From: JBCCOW01 sp038749105 | Lineage (GTDB): Bacteria > Planctomycetota > Phycisphaerae > Phycisphaerales > Phycisphaeraceae | Direction: 5' to 3' | Length of the DNA: 34,566 bases | NCBI GenBank assembly: GCA_038749105.1 | Contig: JBCDIM010000037.1 | Location: forward strand, 1-34,566 | Shown: piece by piece, positions 16,424 to 25,165 of the stretch | How positions within the stretch are numbered: position 1 is the stretch's first letter | Layout: every line of letters starts with the position of its first letter | Position numbers and translations under genes: made by a program | Notes under the pieces: generated by a model | Told to the model about the DNA's origin: nothing | Database searches by the model: none | The model's input: only the letters and a program-made list of their open reading frames with translations

Positions 16424-16669
16424 ATGCTTGCACTCACCCGAAGGATCGGCGAAGAGATTGTCATCGGCGACCCCAGCAATCCGCTGGGTCTGATCCGCGT
16501 GGTCGATATCCACGGCGACAAAGTCCGCCTCGCCTTCGACTTCCCCCGTGAGACCCAGGTCAACCGCAAAGAGCTCGCCGATAAGAAAAACCAAGACGAC
16601 AAGCAATCTCCGCCTAAACAACCCACCAACGGACAAGGCCCAGAGCCCAAAACCGGCCGTCCCACCTGA
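16424..16669 (+). CDS. csrA: Carbon storage regulator CsrA
   Basis: CsrA is a small dimeric RNA-binding protein that represses or stabilises mRNAs by binding GGA motifs near ribosome binding sites. In several bacteria it controls flagellin translation. The 81-residue product begins MLALTRRIGEEIVIGDP and continues VVDIHGDKVRLAFDFPRETQVNRKEL, the complete fold, with the RNA-contact Leu4/Arg6-type residues and the VNRKE end. The last 30 residues are a Lys/Gln/Pro-rich disordered tail. No fliW is next to it, but a flagellin gene lies 4.6 kb away. Confidence 0.93.
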   Translation: MLALTRRIGEEIVIGDPSNPLGLIRVVDIHGDKVRLAFDFPRETQVNRKELADKKNQDDKQSPPKQPTNGQGPEPKTGRPT

Positions 16670-16695
16670 CCCGTCAATCTCGCCCGGCTGGTGAT

Positions 16696-16959
16696 TTACT
16701 GACCCTGCAGCCGACGGACCTCCGCCCGCAGCTCGGCGTTCTCCGCCGCCAACCGATCACGCTCATCGATGATCTCTTCCAGCTGCGCCTGACGGCCCGC
16801 GTCCCAGCGGTTCGTCGATCGCGTCGTGTTGAGCTGTTCATCCGGGTTGCTCGGCTCCTGCGTGCCGAATCCGCCCTGGATTCCAACGGTTTCGCACCCC
16901 GCCGTGCCGAGCAGCAAAGCCCCTGACAGCAGCATCGTTCCAGCAAGTTTCGTTCGCAT
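16696..16959 (-). CDS. Small coiled-coil lipoprotein
   Basis: This 87-residue product has a signal peptide and lipobox GTAGC with Cys22 as the lipidated residue. A polar linker follows and then a C-terminal heptad-repeat helix (QLEEIIDERDRLAAENAELRAEV). It could be a small envelope tether or stalk, but no family is recognised. The ATG at 16959 is chosen over an upstream start because GGAGG (16968-16972) lies 8 nt before it, one of the few strong Shine-Dalgarno sites in the window. Confidence 0.75.
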   Translation of the reverse strand: MRTKLAGTMLLSGALLLGTAGCETVGIQGGFGTQEPSNPDEQLNTTRSTNRWDAGRQAQLEEIIDERDRLAAENAELRAEVRRLQGQ

Positions 16960-16967
16960 TAGATCAA

Positions 16968-16972
16968 CCTCC
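16968..16972 (-). promoter_or_regulatory. Ribosome binding site of the coiled-coil lipoprotein
   Basis: GGAGG on the minus strand, 8 nt before ATG 16959, decides the start of this gene. Most neighbours lack such a site. Confidence 0.7.
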
Positions 16973-17052
16973 GGGTCGCTTCGTTCAGCCTGACATTTGT
17001 CGCCGCAGCAACTCGTCCATCTTACCTCAAACACGAGCAGCTCCCGCAGCCC

Positions 17053-18525
17053 TCAGCGGTATGCTCGGACCAGAGCCGCCCCCGGGTAGTAAAAGACGAG
17101 GATCGACCCAAAGTCGTTACCGGCGTCCGCCATTTCTTTCGCGCCCCATTGCGCGAGCCCCACGCCGTGCCCAAAACCCCGGCCGGCCTCGAACCGCACC
17201 ACACCCCCGGCCACCACCGGCTGTGTGTCACTGCTCGGCAAGACCACCTCTCGTGCCAGCCCTGGCAGCCCCGCTGCCGAGTGGTTCACCGCAAAACGCA
17301 GCCGTTCCGCCGCCAGCTCGTACCGCTGCCCGTCCACCCCGACCACCGCGAACCGCGTCGGCCGGCCCACCGCGTTCCGCCCCGCCACCCGGATCGCCCG
17401 CAGCCCGTCCAGCCCCGCCACCGGGTGCCGCGCGGCCCGGCCCCACGCCGCGATCCGTGCCGCCAGCGTCCCCCGGTCCCGTTCGATCACCGCCCAGCGG
17501 TGCCGGCCACTGCCCGCCCCCCACCGCCCGTGATCGCGACCCCGCAGCGGCGGCAGGTCCAGCCCCCGCTCCGGGAACGCCGACAACGCGTCCTGCCCCC
17601 GCCCGCCCGACGTGCTGGAGTAAAACGCCGGCAGCACCCGGCCGTCCCACGCCAGCACCACCCCCCGCGTCGCCGCGACCGCCTCCACCGCCACCGCCCG
17701 CGTCGACTTGCCCACATACGCCTGGCTCGCCACCGTCGACTCCAGGTGGTAGTGCCGTCGCCCCGCCTGCCGCCGCTCCCACAACGCGTACGACCGCGCC
17801 GCCACCGCCTGGGCCTTGTACGTCGCCGCCGGCCAGCTCCCGTACAGCTCCCGCTCCAACACCCCCGGCAGATACCGCTCCAGCCCCACGACATTCACCA
17901 CGTCCAGCCGCCCCACCGCCAACCCGCCCCGCGTCAGCGGGTACAGCCGGACCTTCGCCGGGAACCCCCGCCCGTCCACCGCCACCCCACCCGCCGGATC
18001 ATTACCGCTCGCCACAAGCCGCCGGACCTCCACCCCCAACCCGGACCAAACGCCTAGCCGTCGGCCCCGCCACCACGCCGACACCCCCCGCCGATCGGTC
18101 GTGGGCCGAAACTCCACCCCCACCGCCGGCAAGACCGTCTCGCCGCGCAGCCGGCCGTCCACGCCAACCTCCCGGACCGCCAACCCCCGCGCCTCGCCCG
18201 GCCCCGACTTGCTCAGGTTCACCCCCTGCACCGCCACGCCGATCCGCACCCACAGCTCCGGCTCCGAAGTCACCGCCGACAGCTCCGGGCCTAACCACGA
18301 ACCATCGACCCCCAACGAAACCTCATCCCGCACCGCGACCGCTTCAACGCCCACCACCCCAGGCAAGCCACCGGGCGTTCCCTCCGCGACCGGCGTCCCC
18401 CGCACGGTGTCAACCGGCCCACCCGCATCGCTTGGCGTCCCCATCACCCGGTCGCCCCCGTCACAACCAGACGCTCCCCACAACACCCCCATCAACAGCA
18501 CAGAACCCAGCCACCGGCTCACCAT
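17053..18525 (-). CDS. SpoIID/LytB domain lipoprotein
   Basis: SpoIID-type enzymes are lytic transglycosylases that cut denuded peptidoglycan glycan strands. The 490-residue product starts at ATG 18525, followed by a signal peptide with lipobox GASGC (Cys21), so it should be an envelope lipoprotein. The SpoIID domain spans the C-terminal 300 residues: LERYLPGVLERELYGSWPAA, whose second Glu aligns with the catalytic Glu of SpoIID; KAQAVAARSYAL; PAFYSSTSGGRGQD; and GRGFGHGVGLAQWGAKEMAD ending ILVFYYPGA. The N-terminal 170 residues are unassigned. Codons are strongly G-ending, unlike most neighbours. A TTG six codons upstream is a less likely start. Confidence 0.88.
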   Translation of the reverse strand: MVSRWLGSVLLMGVLWGASGCDGGDRVMGTPSDAGGPVDTVRGTPVAEGTPGGLPGVVGVEAVAVRDEVSLGVDGSWLGPELSAVTSEPELWVRIGVAVQGVNLSKSGPGEARGLAVREVGVDGRLRGETVLPAVGVEFRPTTDRRGVSAWWRGRRLGVWSGLGVEVRRLVASGNDPAGGVAVDGRGFPAKVRLYPLTRGGLAVGRLDVVNVVGLERYLPGVLERELYGSWPAATYKAQAVAARSYALWERRQAGRRHYHLESTVASQAYVGKSTRAVAVEAVAATRGVVLAWDGRVLPAFYSSTSGGRGQDALSAFPERGLDLPPLRGRDHGRWGAGSGRHRWAVIERDRGTLAARIAAWGRAARHPVAGLDGLRAIRVAGRNAVGRPTRFAVVGVDGQRYELAAERLRFAVNHSAAGLPGLAREVVLPSSDTQPVVAGGVVRFEAGRGFGHGVGLAQWGAKEMADAGNDFGSILVFYYPGAALVRAYR

Positions 18526-18576
18526 GCGCAAACGATAACCCAACCGCCCCCGCTATACCGCCTAGGTCATGACTAC

Positions 18577-19044
18577 TCACCAGTTGCGGTGCGTCGACGA
18601 GTCGTTCGGGGCAATGTCACCCGTCGTCTCGTCGTACCACCACGCGCTGCTCCCCACCGAACCCGAACCCAGCGGCACCGTGTCCGTGAACGGGTTCGGC
18701 GGCATCTGGTTCAGGTAAGGCCCGTGCGGGTAGCCCGGCGTCCCGATCGCGGCCGTGTCCCCGGCCGTGTTCGTCGAGAGCGTCATCTGATCGATGAAGT
18801 CCGCCAGCGTGGGTGGCACGCCGTCGTGATCGACCTTGTAAAGCTCGATCTGCTGACGCAGCTGGAACATGTTGCTCCGCAGCGCGTTCTGCTTCGACGT
18901 TTCGCTCGCGTTTGAGAACTGCGGGATCACGATCGCCGCCAGCACCGCGATGATCACCACCACGATCAGGATTTCCACCAGCGTGAAGCCGCGGGGCCAC
19001 CGCCGGGTGTGCTGATCGGAGTGATGGATCGTAAGTCGTTCCAT
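18577..19044 (-). CDS. Type II secretion/pilin-like prepilin (GspG-like)
   Basis: The 155-residue product is a type IV pilin-like prepilin. After a 19-residue basic leader comes the prepilin peptidase site G|FTLVE followed by the hydrophobic helix ILIVVVIIAVLAAIVIPQF. The globular part includes LRSNMFQLRQQIELYKVDHDGVPPTLADF and GYPHGPYLNQMPPNPFTD, typical of the major pseudopilin GspG class and its planctomycete relatives. The ATG at 19044 is chosen because it gives a normal leader length and has AGGA about 8 nt upstream. No other secretion genes are adjacent. Confidence 0.88.
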   Translation of the reverse strand: MERLTIHHSDQHTRRWPRGFTLVEILIVVVIIAVLAAIVIPQFSNASETSKQNALRSNMFQLRQQIELYKVDHDGVPPTLADFIDQMTLSTNTAGDTAAIGTPGYPHGPYLNQMPPNPFTDTVPLGSGSVGSSAWWYDETTGDIAPNDSSTHRNW

Positions 19045-19224
19045 GGCGTGTTCCTGAACCGGTAGCGCCACGCCGGTCCACGGCGCACGCTCCCATTCCG
19101 CTACCTGCGGCATCGACCCGTCGCCCCCCTCGCATCACCCTCCCGACCAGCCTGGCCCCCGCAAGCTCGGCAAACCCTGACGCCTGTAACGGTCGTGCCG
19201 ACTGATCTGCCCTAAACTCACTAC

Positions 19225-21117
19225 ATGACCGCCGCACGGACGCACGGCTCGCCCACCCCCCTCAACGCCCTAACCCAACCCCCCCTCCAGCTTTCGGGGG
19301 ACGCGATCGCATCGCCCCAGGTCCACACCCAGCGCCCCGCACGCTGGACCCCACGCCCCCGCCCTGAAGCCGCGGCTGGCCCGAACCACCCCGAGGTGGC
19401 CCCGCTGCTCCGAGACATCCTCGCGCAGCGCGGCATCACCGACCCCGACGCCCAGCAACGCTTCCTCCACCCCAAGCTCTCCCACCTCGACGACCCCGCC
19501 GACCTCCCCGGCTGCACCGCCGCCGCCGACCGCCTCGCCCGTGCCATCGCCGACCAACAGCCCGTCATCGTCTACGGTGACTACGACGTCGATGGCGTCA
19601 CCGCCGCCACCATCCTCACCCGCACCCTGATCGCCCTCGGTGCTCAAGCCACCCCCTACATCCCCCACCGCCTCGACGAAGGCTACGGCCTCAACACCGA
19701 CGCCCTCGACCAGTTCGCCCAACAAGCCCAACCCGAACGCCCCAAACCCCTGATCGTCACCGTCGATTGCGGCATCACCGCCCAAGCCGCCGCCGACCAC
19801 GCCGCCTCGCTCGGCCTCGACCTGATCATCACCGATCACCACACCCCTGGAAGTGGCCCCGAAGAGCTTCCCGCTGCCGTGGCGATCGTCCACCCCGACC
19901 TCGGCGACACCCCACCCGCCACCCCACCCGCCACCCCGCTCTGTGGTGCCGGCGTCGCCCTCAAGCTCGCCTGGCAGACCGCCAAGGCCCACCACCAGAC
20001 CGACCGGCTCCCCGAGTCCCTCCGCGACCTGCTCGTCGACCTGCTCGCCCTCGCCGCCCTCGGCACCGTCGCCGACGTCGTCCCCCTCACCGGCGACAAC
20101 CGCACCCTCACCGCCTTCGGCCTCGCCCGGATGAAGCACACCCCCTTCACCGGGCTCAACGCGCTCATCGATGCCGCCCAACTCCGTGCCGACAAGATCG
20201 ACGCCTACCACTGCGGCTTCGCCCTCGGCCCCCGCCTCAACGCTGTCGGCCGGCTCGGCCACGCCAAGGACGCCCTCGAGCTCTTCCTTACCGACGACCA
20301 CCAGCACGCCGCCCGGCTCGCCGAGCACCTCACGACCATCAACGACGATCGCCGTGCCCTCCAACGCGACATCGAACGCCAAGCACTCGAGCAGATCAAC
20401 GCCGCCGGTTACGCCGCCGACGACCACCGCGTGATCGTGCTTGCCGCCGAAGGCTGGCACCCCGGTGTCCTCGGCATCGTCGCCTCACGCATCACCGAAC
20501 GCTTCCACCGCCCCGCCATCCTGCTGGGCATCGACCCCGAGACCGGCGTCGCCAAGGGCTCGGCCCGCAGCGTCGACGGCGTCGACCTCCACGCCGCCCT
20601 CGCCCCACTCGCCGAATCGCTTTGCACCAAGTTCGGGGGTCACGCCATGGCCGCCGGCCTCACCTTCCCCGCCGAGCACCTCGACGCCTTCCGCGAACAG
20701 GCCAACACCGCCCTGACCCCCCTGCTCCCCCCCGAGCACCTCTGCCCCCGCTTCACCTACGACGCCGAGCTCACCCTGCCCGACGTGAGCCGGCCGCTGG
20801 TGCGCTGCATCCAACAGCTCGCCCCGTTCGGCCGATCCAACCCCGCCCCCCGGTTCCTGTTCCAAGACGTCCGCCTCGCCGCCGAGCCCCGCGTCATCGG
20901 GCGCACCGGCACCCACCTCAAGCTCACCCTCGAGCAGCACGGCACGACCCTCCAGGCCCTCGGCTTCGGCATGGCCCAAGACGGGCACAGCCCCTACCAC
21001 GCCGGACAACGCCTCGACCTGCTCGCCGAGCCCACCCTCAACACCTGGAACGGCCAGACCACCGTCGAGCTCCGCCTCCACGACCTCCGCCTCACCCCAC
21101 CCCACCCACCCGCCTAA
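19225..21117 (+). CDS. recJ: Single-stranded-DNA-specific exonuclease RecJ
   Basis: RecJ degrades single-stranded DNA 5' to 3' in recombination and mismatch repair. The 630-residue protein has the DHH phosphoesterase motifs YGDYDVDGVTAATIL (about residues 116-130), DCGITA and ITDHHTPG (about 200). The DHHA1 part follows with GWHPGVLGIVASRITERF (about 410) and the GGHAMAAGL motif (about 471). The C-terminal OB-type segment contains GRTGTHLKLTLEQHG. The first 60 residues are an unmatched Pro-rich extension. A short direct repeat gives ATPPATPPATP at about residues 231-241. A TAAACT box at 19213-19218 lies 6 nt before the ATG, suggesting a leaderless message. Confidence 0.95.
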   Translation: MTAARTHGSPTPLNALTQPPLQLSGDAIASPQVHTQRPARWTPRPRPEAAAGPNHPEVAPLLRDILAQRGITDPDAQQRFLHPKLSHLDDPADLPGCTAAADRLARAIADQQPVIVYGDYDVDGVTAATILTRTLIALGAQATPYIPHRLDEGYGLNTDALDQFAQQAQPERPKPLIVTVDCGITAQAAADHAASLGLDLIITDHHTPGSGPEELPAAVAIVHPDLGDTPPATPPATPLCGAGVALKLAWQTAKAHHQTDRLPESLRDLLVDLLALAALGTVADVVPLTGDNRTLTAFGLARMKHTPFTGLNALIDAAQLRADKIDAYHCGFALGPRLNAVGRLGHAKDALELFLTDDHQHAARLAEHLTTINDDRRALQRDIERQALEQINAAGYAADDHRVIVLAAEGWHPGVLGIVASRITERFHRPAILLGIDPETGVAKGSARSVDGVDLHAALAPLAESLCTKFGGHAMAAGLTFPAEHLDAFREQANTALTPLLPPEHLCPRFTYDAELTLPDVSRPLVRCIQQLAPFGRSNPAPRFLFQDVRLAAEPRVIGRTGTHLKLTLEQHGTTLQALGFGMAQDGHSPYHAGQRLDLLAEPTLNTWNGQTTVELRLHDLRLTPPHPPA

Positions 21118-21176
21118 CCCGCCTACCCCCCTCTCCCGCTCCGTATGACACCGGCCGGCAGTCGTCCCTACAGACA

Positions 21177-21201
21177 ACGCCCCGGCGCTTGGCCGGGGCG
21201 T
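21177..21201. terminator. Hairpin between convergent recJ and the secreted DUF4114-like gene
   Basis: A perfect 10-bp stem (ACGCCCCGGC and complement) with a 5-nt loop lies between the ends of two convergent genes and probably stops transcription from both sides. No strong T tract follows in either direction. Confidence 0.6.
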
Positions 21202-21238
21202 CGAGAGGACTGGATGGGTGTGTTGTGCGGCCGAGCGA

Positions 21239-21931
21239 TCAGGCCGTCCGCCGACGCCGCAGCATCAGGGCGCCCAGCATCACGAGGCCGGCCCCCAGAG
21301 CCGCAGGGTTCGGGATCGGCCGGGGTGTGCCCGGCCGGGCCGTGACCTTGACCACGAGGTCTTGGAAGTCGTCGTCTTTGACCGTGCCGAGCAGGTCCTC
21401 GAAGAACAACAGCGTCACGTCGGCGTCGGTGTCGAGCCCGGTGATCTCGTAGGTCACGAGCTTGTCGAGCCCGCCGTTGTCGGCGTCCAGCGACGAGTCG
21501 ATCCCGTTCGCCCCGCGGCGGGCGAAGCGGAACGGCTGGTCGGCAATCGTCAGCCCCTCGACCGACCCGGTCACGTTGAACGCCTTGCCCACCACATCGA
21601 AGATCGTGACGAAGTCGCCGCCCGAAGGCCCGGGCAGGTAGCCGAACGTCTGGTCCAGCGACGCGAACACCGCCTCGACCTCGGCATCGAACACCGGGAT
21701 CTCGAACAGCTGGTTGTCGTCATCGTCCACCCGCGTCGCGGTGATGGTGCCGTTGCTGAAGTCGAGCCCCGACGCCACGAAGTCGCCACCGAACGCCGAC
21801 TCAAGGATCGCCTCGTGGCCCACCTCGCCGTCGAACGGCGGGGCAATGGTCGTAAACCCGCCGCTGGCGGATGACGCACAACCCACGACCGCCAATACCG
21901 CTCCCGCCCGTGTTGTCTGGATCAAAAACAT
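21239..21931 (-). CDS. Secreted DUF4114-like protein with PEP-CTERM-like tail (paralogue 1)
   Basis: The 230-residue product has an N-terminal signal peptide, a beta-rich body ending in LLFFEDLLGTVKDDDFQDLVVKV, and a C-terminal PIPNP motif followed by a hydrophobic stretch and RRRR. The FEDL...D-D-F-x-DLVV block resembles DUF4114, a calcium-like surface-protein domain. The tail resembles PEP-CTERM sorting signals recognised by exosortase, so surface anchoring or processing is likely. It is clearly related to the next gene upstream (22119-22799). Both share the C-terminal half, NVTGSV and FxxLDQxFGY. The exact function is unknown. Confidence 0.75.
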   Translation of the reverse strand: MFLIQTTRAGAVLAVVGCASSASGGFTTIAPPFDGEVGHEAILESAFGGDFVASGLDFSNGTITATRVDDDDNQLFEIPVFDAEVEAVFASLDQTFGYLPGPSGGDFVTIFDVVGKAFNVTGSVEGLTIADQPFRFARRGANGIDSSLDADNGGLDKLVTYEITGLDTDADVTLLFFEDLLGTVKDDDFQDLVVKVTARPGTPRPIPNPAALGAGLVMLGALMLRRRRTA

Positions 21932-22048
21932 GCCCGGCCCTTTCCCGTAAGGGGTACACCAGCGTCCTTACCCACGCCCGTCCCACCCACATGGCGGGTC
22001 GGGTCCGCGGGATTGCGTTAATCACAGATATTGTCGGACCAACCGGCT

Positions 22049-22088
22049 CCACAGCATCAGCTTCGGCGCTGGACGCCGGCAGCTGTGG
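22049..22088. terminator. Hairpin behind paralogue 2
   Basis: CCACAGC/GCTGTGG outer arms (7 bp) enclose a CGGCG-tccag-CGCCG inner stem in the 187-nt gap between the two paralogues. In minus orientation it follows the stop at 22119 by about 30 nt and may end that transcript. No T run is present. Confidence 0.4.
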
Positions 22089-22118
22089 CTTATCAGACGA
22101 TTGGAGGGGGCCGTCGGC

Positions 22119-22799
22119 TCAGGCGTCGCGGCGGCGACGCAGGGTCAACGCACCCATCAGGGCCAGGCCCAAACCGGCCGCGGCGGGGGTCGGCACCATG
22201 CTCACCGGGCGGACCTCCACGACCAGGTCTTGGAAGTCGTCGTCGGCCGCGGTGCCGAACAGGTCCTCGAAGAACAGGACGTAGAACGGGTCGTCGAGGC
22301 CGGTGGTCACCTTGTAGGTGATCAGGTGGTCGCGCCCGTCGCTGTTGGCGGCCGGGTCCGAGCTGACGATGCCGCCCGTGCCCAAGCGAGCGAAGGTGAC
22401 CGGGGTGTCCAGTACGGTCGTACCGACCGAGCCGGTGACGTTGAAGTTACGGCCCGTTTCCTCAAACAGCCCCTGGAAGTCGCCACCGGCATCGATGTAG
22501 CCAAACGACTGATCGAGCTTGGCGAACCGGGCGATCGACCGGGCCGAGAACGAGCCGAACCCGAAGGCGATGTCTTCCTCGTCGTCGATCCGTTCAACGG
22601 AGACCGACGCGCTGATGAAACCCGCGCCGTCTGCAACGAAACCACCGCCATAGGTCGCATCAAAGATCTCGAGGTGAGAAGCTTCGCCCCCCGAATCAGC
22701 AATCGTGGTCAACCCGGCAAACGCCGGGGCCGCCGACAGGGCGAGACCGGCAGCCGCGGGGGCCACGAACACGTGCAGTTTGTGTAGAGGTTGTCTCAT
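22119..22799 (-). CDS. Secreted DUF4114-like protein with PEP-CTERM-like tail (paralogue 2)
   Basis: The 226-residue product has a signal peptide ending near APAFAG, a beta-rich body with FYVLFFEDLFGTAADDDFQDLVVEV, and the sorting tail VPTPAAAGLGLALMGALTLRRRR. It is a tandem paralogue of 21239-21931, with similar length, domain and tail. The two have diverged strongly in the N-terminal half, so the duplication is not recent. A TATACT box at 22825-22830 (minus strand) and GGAG 12 nt before the ATG are possible expression signals. The sorting tail implies export and anchoring at the envelope, assuming an exosortase exists elsewhere in the genome. Confidence 0.75.
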   Translation of the reverse strand: MRQPLHKLHVFVAPAAAGLALSAAPAFAGLTTIADSGGEASHLEIFDATYGGGFVADGAGFISASVSVERIDDEEDIAFGFGSFSARSIARFAKLDQSFGYIDAGGDFQGLFEETGRNFNVTGSVGTTVLDTPVTFARLGTGGIVSSDPAANSDGRDHLITYKVTTGLDDPFYVLFFEDLFGTAADDDFQDLVVEVRPVSMVPTPAAAGLGLALMGALTLRRRRDA

Positions 22800-23103
22800 G
22801 ACAGGGAATCTCCGTCGCTCCGTAAGTATATCCGGGGGTGGATGGCAGCAGCAGCCGCATTGATGATGACCTCATTCGGGTCACGAGCCATCCCCACTGA
22901 TACACCTTCGTGAGAAAACTCGTTCTGGCTCCAATAATTGGGGTGGACGCCGCGTGTTACCGGAACTTCCTCGGCGTTCGCCGAAAAAATTAACGAGTTG
23001 TCGTGGCGAACGGACCTACACCGACAGAACACCGTTCTCCGGGTGGGCGTGGCGTCATGCCGTTCAAAGAGCCCGTATTGGGCGTCCGGAAGAGCCGTGC
23101 TGA
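22800..23103. other. Intergenic region between ilvB and paralogue 2
   Basis: This 304-nt stretch is less GC-rich than its surroundings and has no convincing gene. On the minus strand it holds a small GCCC-aatac-GGGC hairpin followed by TCTTT (23072-23084), a weak candidate ilvB terminator, and the -10-like TATACT of paralogue 2. A short minus-strand frame ending ...HPRIYLRSDGDSLS overlaps the ATG of paralogue 2, but I see no evidence that it is a gene. A CGGCGTTCGCCG palindrome next to six A lies at about 22972-22989. Confidence 0.5.
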
Positions 23104-25002
23104 TCAACGCGGTTGCTTGACTTCGCAGCCTCCGCCGCTGCCGTCCGCCGGGCCGAGCACCATGTCGTCCACGGTCTTGCCCGCGGGCACCATCGGGTAG
23201 ACGTGCTCGTGCTTCTCGACCAACGCCTCCAGCACGGCCGGCCCGTCGTACTCGAGGAAGTCCTTCATCACCGCGGGCAGGTCTTCCAGCTTCGTGACGC
23301 GGAAGCCCTTGCAGTTCATCGCGTCGGCGAGCGCGACGAAGTCGGGGTTGTGCATCTCGGTGTGGCTGTACCGCTCGTCGTAGAACAGGTCCTGCCACTG
23401 CTTGACCATGCCCTGGAAGTCGTTGTTGAGGATGATCGACTTGGCGTTGATTTTGTACTGAGCGGCGGTGACCATCTCCATCGCGGTCATCGAGAACGAG
23501 CCGTCGCCGTCGATGTTGATCACCTGCCGAGGCTTACGCCCTTCCTTCTCCGCGAGGATGTCCTCGGCCGCCTGAGCACCGACCGACGAGGGCACGCCGA
23601 AGCCCATCGTGCCGAGCCCGCCGGAGGTCATCCACTGCCGGGGCTCGGTGTACTGGTAGAACTGCGCGGCCCACATCTGGTGCTGGCCCACGCCGGTGGT
23701 GATGATCCCGTTCTCGCCGAGCTGGTTGTAGAGCTCTTCGATCACGGCCTGGGGCTTGAGGTGGAACTCCCGCTCGTCCTTGCCGAACGCGAAGGGGTGG
23801 TCGGCCTTCCACTGCGTGACCTGCTTCAGCCAGTCGGCGCGGGCCGCCGAGGTGGCGGCGTCGCCGGCGGTGAGGTGCGGCAGCAGCAGTTCGAGGTTCT
23901 TCCGGGCGTCGCCCTCGACGCCGATGGTCACGGGGACCGCCTTGTTGATCTGCTCCGGCGCGATGTCGAAGTGGATGATCCCGCCCCGGCCAGCCTTCTC
24001 CGCAGCCCGGGCCGCGGGCGCGAACGCGCTGATCTTCCCGGTCACGCGGTCGTCGAACCGGGCCCCGATCGAGACGATCACGTCGGCGTCCCGCATCGCC
24101 CAGTTCGCGTACGCCGAGCCGTGCATCCCCAGCATGTGCAGCGACAGCGGGTCCGTCTCGGGGAACGCGCCCAGCCCCTGAAGCGTCGTGGTCACCGGGA
24201 TGTTCGCCTTCCGCGCACACTCGGCCACCACCTTCTCGGCCCCGGACAGGATCGCTCCCTGACCGACATAAAACACCGGCTTCTTCGCGCCGTTGATCAG
24301 CTCGGCCGCCCGCTCGATCTCGCTGCTGGTGCCCGCTTCACGGACGTGGTAACCGGGCAGGTGCACCTGGTCGTAGCACGCACCCTCGAGCACCGCGGCG
24401 GTCACGTCCTTGGGCAGGTCCACAAACACCGGGCCCGGTCGGCCGGTCGTCGCGATGTGGAACGCGGTGTTGATCGCACGCGGGATGTCCTCCACCCGCT
24501 TGACCAGCACGTTCCACTTCGTACAGGGCCGCGTGATCCCGGTCATGTCCGCTTCCTGGAACGCGTCGGTCCCGATCGCCGAGGTCGCGACCTGGCCGGC
24601 GAACACGATCATCGGCGTGCCGTCCATCAAGGCGTCCTGCATCGGTGTGACCGTGTTGGTCGCGCCAGGACCGGACGTCACCAGCACGATGCCGGGCTTG
24701 CCGGTCACGCGGGCGTAGCCCTCCGCCATGTGCCCCGCGCCCTGCTCATGGCGGGTCAGGATGAACTTGAACTGGTCGGACTCGTGGATCGCATCGAAGA
24801 CGGGCAGGATCGCGCCGCCGGGGTAGCCGAAGATCGTGTCGACGTCGTGGGCCTTCATCAGATCATGGAAGATCTGGGCGCCGGTCTTGCCGGCGTACTG
24901 GTCGGTGGACGGGCCGGCGGCCCGGAAGTTCTCGTAGGACTGGGTGGACAGGGCCTTGGCGGCCCGGGCGGCGGCGTTGGCGGAGGCGGGGTTGGCGGAC
25001 AT
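23104..25002 (-). CDS. ilvB: Acetolactate synthase large subunit
   Basis: This thiamine-diphosphate enzyme makes acetolactate or acetohydroxybutyrate, the first common step of branched-chain amino acid synthesis. The 632-residue protein has the catalytic-glutamate block RHEQGAGHMAEGYAR, the central FAD/domain region with IGARFDDRVTGKI, and the ThDP motif GDGSFSMTAMEM...NND. The segments GTDAFQEADMTGITRPCTKWNVLVK, VGQHQMWAAQF and the late VYPMVPAGKTVDDMV are closer to fungal Ilv2 than to E. coli enzymes, by memory of the families. The regulatory small subunit gene is not next to it. A 40-residue Ala-rich extension precedes the catalytic core. A valine-rich leader peptide candidate lies upstream at 25166-25243. 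Confidence 0.96.
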   Translation of the reverse strand: MSANPASANAAARAAKALSTQSYENFRAAGPSTDQYAGKTGAQIFHDLMKAHDVDTIFGYPGGAILPVFDAIHESDQFKFILTRHEQGAGHMAEGYARVTGKPGIVLVTSGPGATNTVTPMQDALMDGTPMIVFAGQVATSAIGTDAFQEADMTGITRPCTKWNVLVKRVEDIPRAINTAFHIATTGRPGPVFVDLPKDVTAAVLEGACYDQVHLPGYHVREAGTSSEIERAAELINGAKKPVFYVGQGAILSGAEKVVAECARKANIPVTTTLQGLGAFPETDPLSLHMLGMHGSAYANWAMRDADVIVSIGARFDDRVTGKISAFAPAARAAEKAGRGGIIHFDIAPEQINKAVPVTIGVEGDARKNLELLLPHLTAGDAATSAARADWLKQVTQWKADHPFAFGKDEREFHLKPQAVIEELYNQLGENGIITTGVGQHQMWAAQFYQYTEPRQWMTSGGLGTMGFGVPSSVGAQAAEDILAEKEGRKPRQVINIDGDGSFSMTAMEMVTAAQYKINAKSIILNNDFQGMVKQWQDLFYDERYSHTEMHNPDFVALADAMNCKGFRVTKLEDLPAVMKDFLEYDGPAVLEALVEKHEHVYPMVPAGKTVDDMVLGPADGSGGGCEVKQPR

Positions 25003-25109
25003 GGCGGGATTCCTGGAGAGCGGTGGGCAAGGGGCCGGCCGCTGGGTAAGGGCGGTTTAAGGCGGGTAGGTGCGGGTGGGGGATGTCTCTGTCGATTTGA
25101 GAGGGCAAA

Positions 25110-25133
25110 GCCGTCGGCCAAATCGGCAACGGC
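25110..25133 (-). terminator. Possible attenuator hairpin of ilvB
   Basis: In minus orientation GCCGT and ACGGC form the outer 5 bp. GCC and GGC form an inner stem around GATTT, with a small bulge. It is followed by only three T residues. It lies 33 nt after the stop of the valine-rich leader frame. Weak as an intrinsic terminator by sequence alone. Confidence 0.3.
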
Positions 25134-25165
25134 ATCGATCGCGGGGGTGTTTACGGGTCGTCCGC

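Noticed and set aside
22796..23398. Minus-strand open frame overlapping the 3' end of ilvB and the start of paralogue 2
   Set aside because: Its N-terminal half is out of frame with the conserved ilvB sequence, and the C-terminal 50 residues, though less biased, have no recognised domain or start signal.
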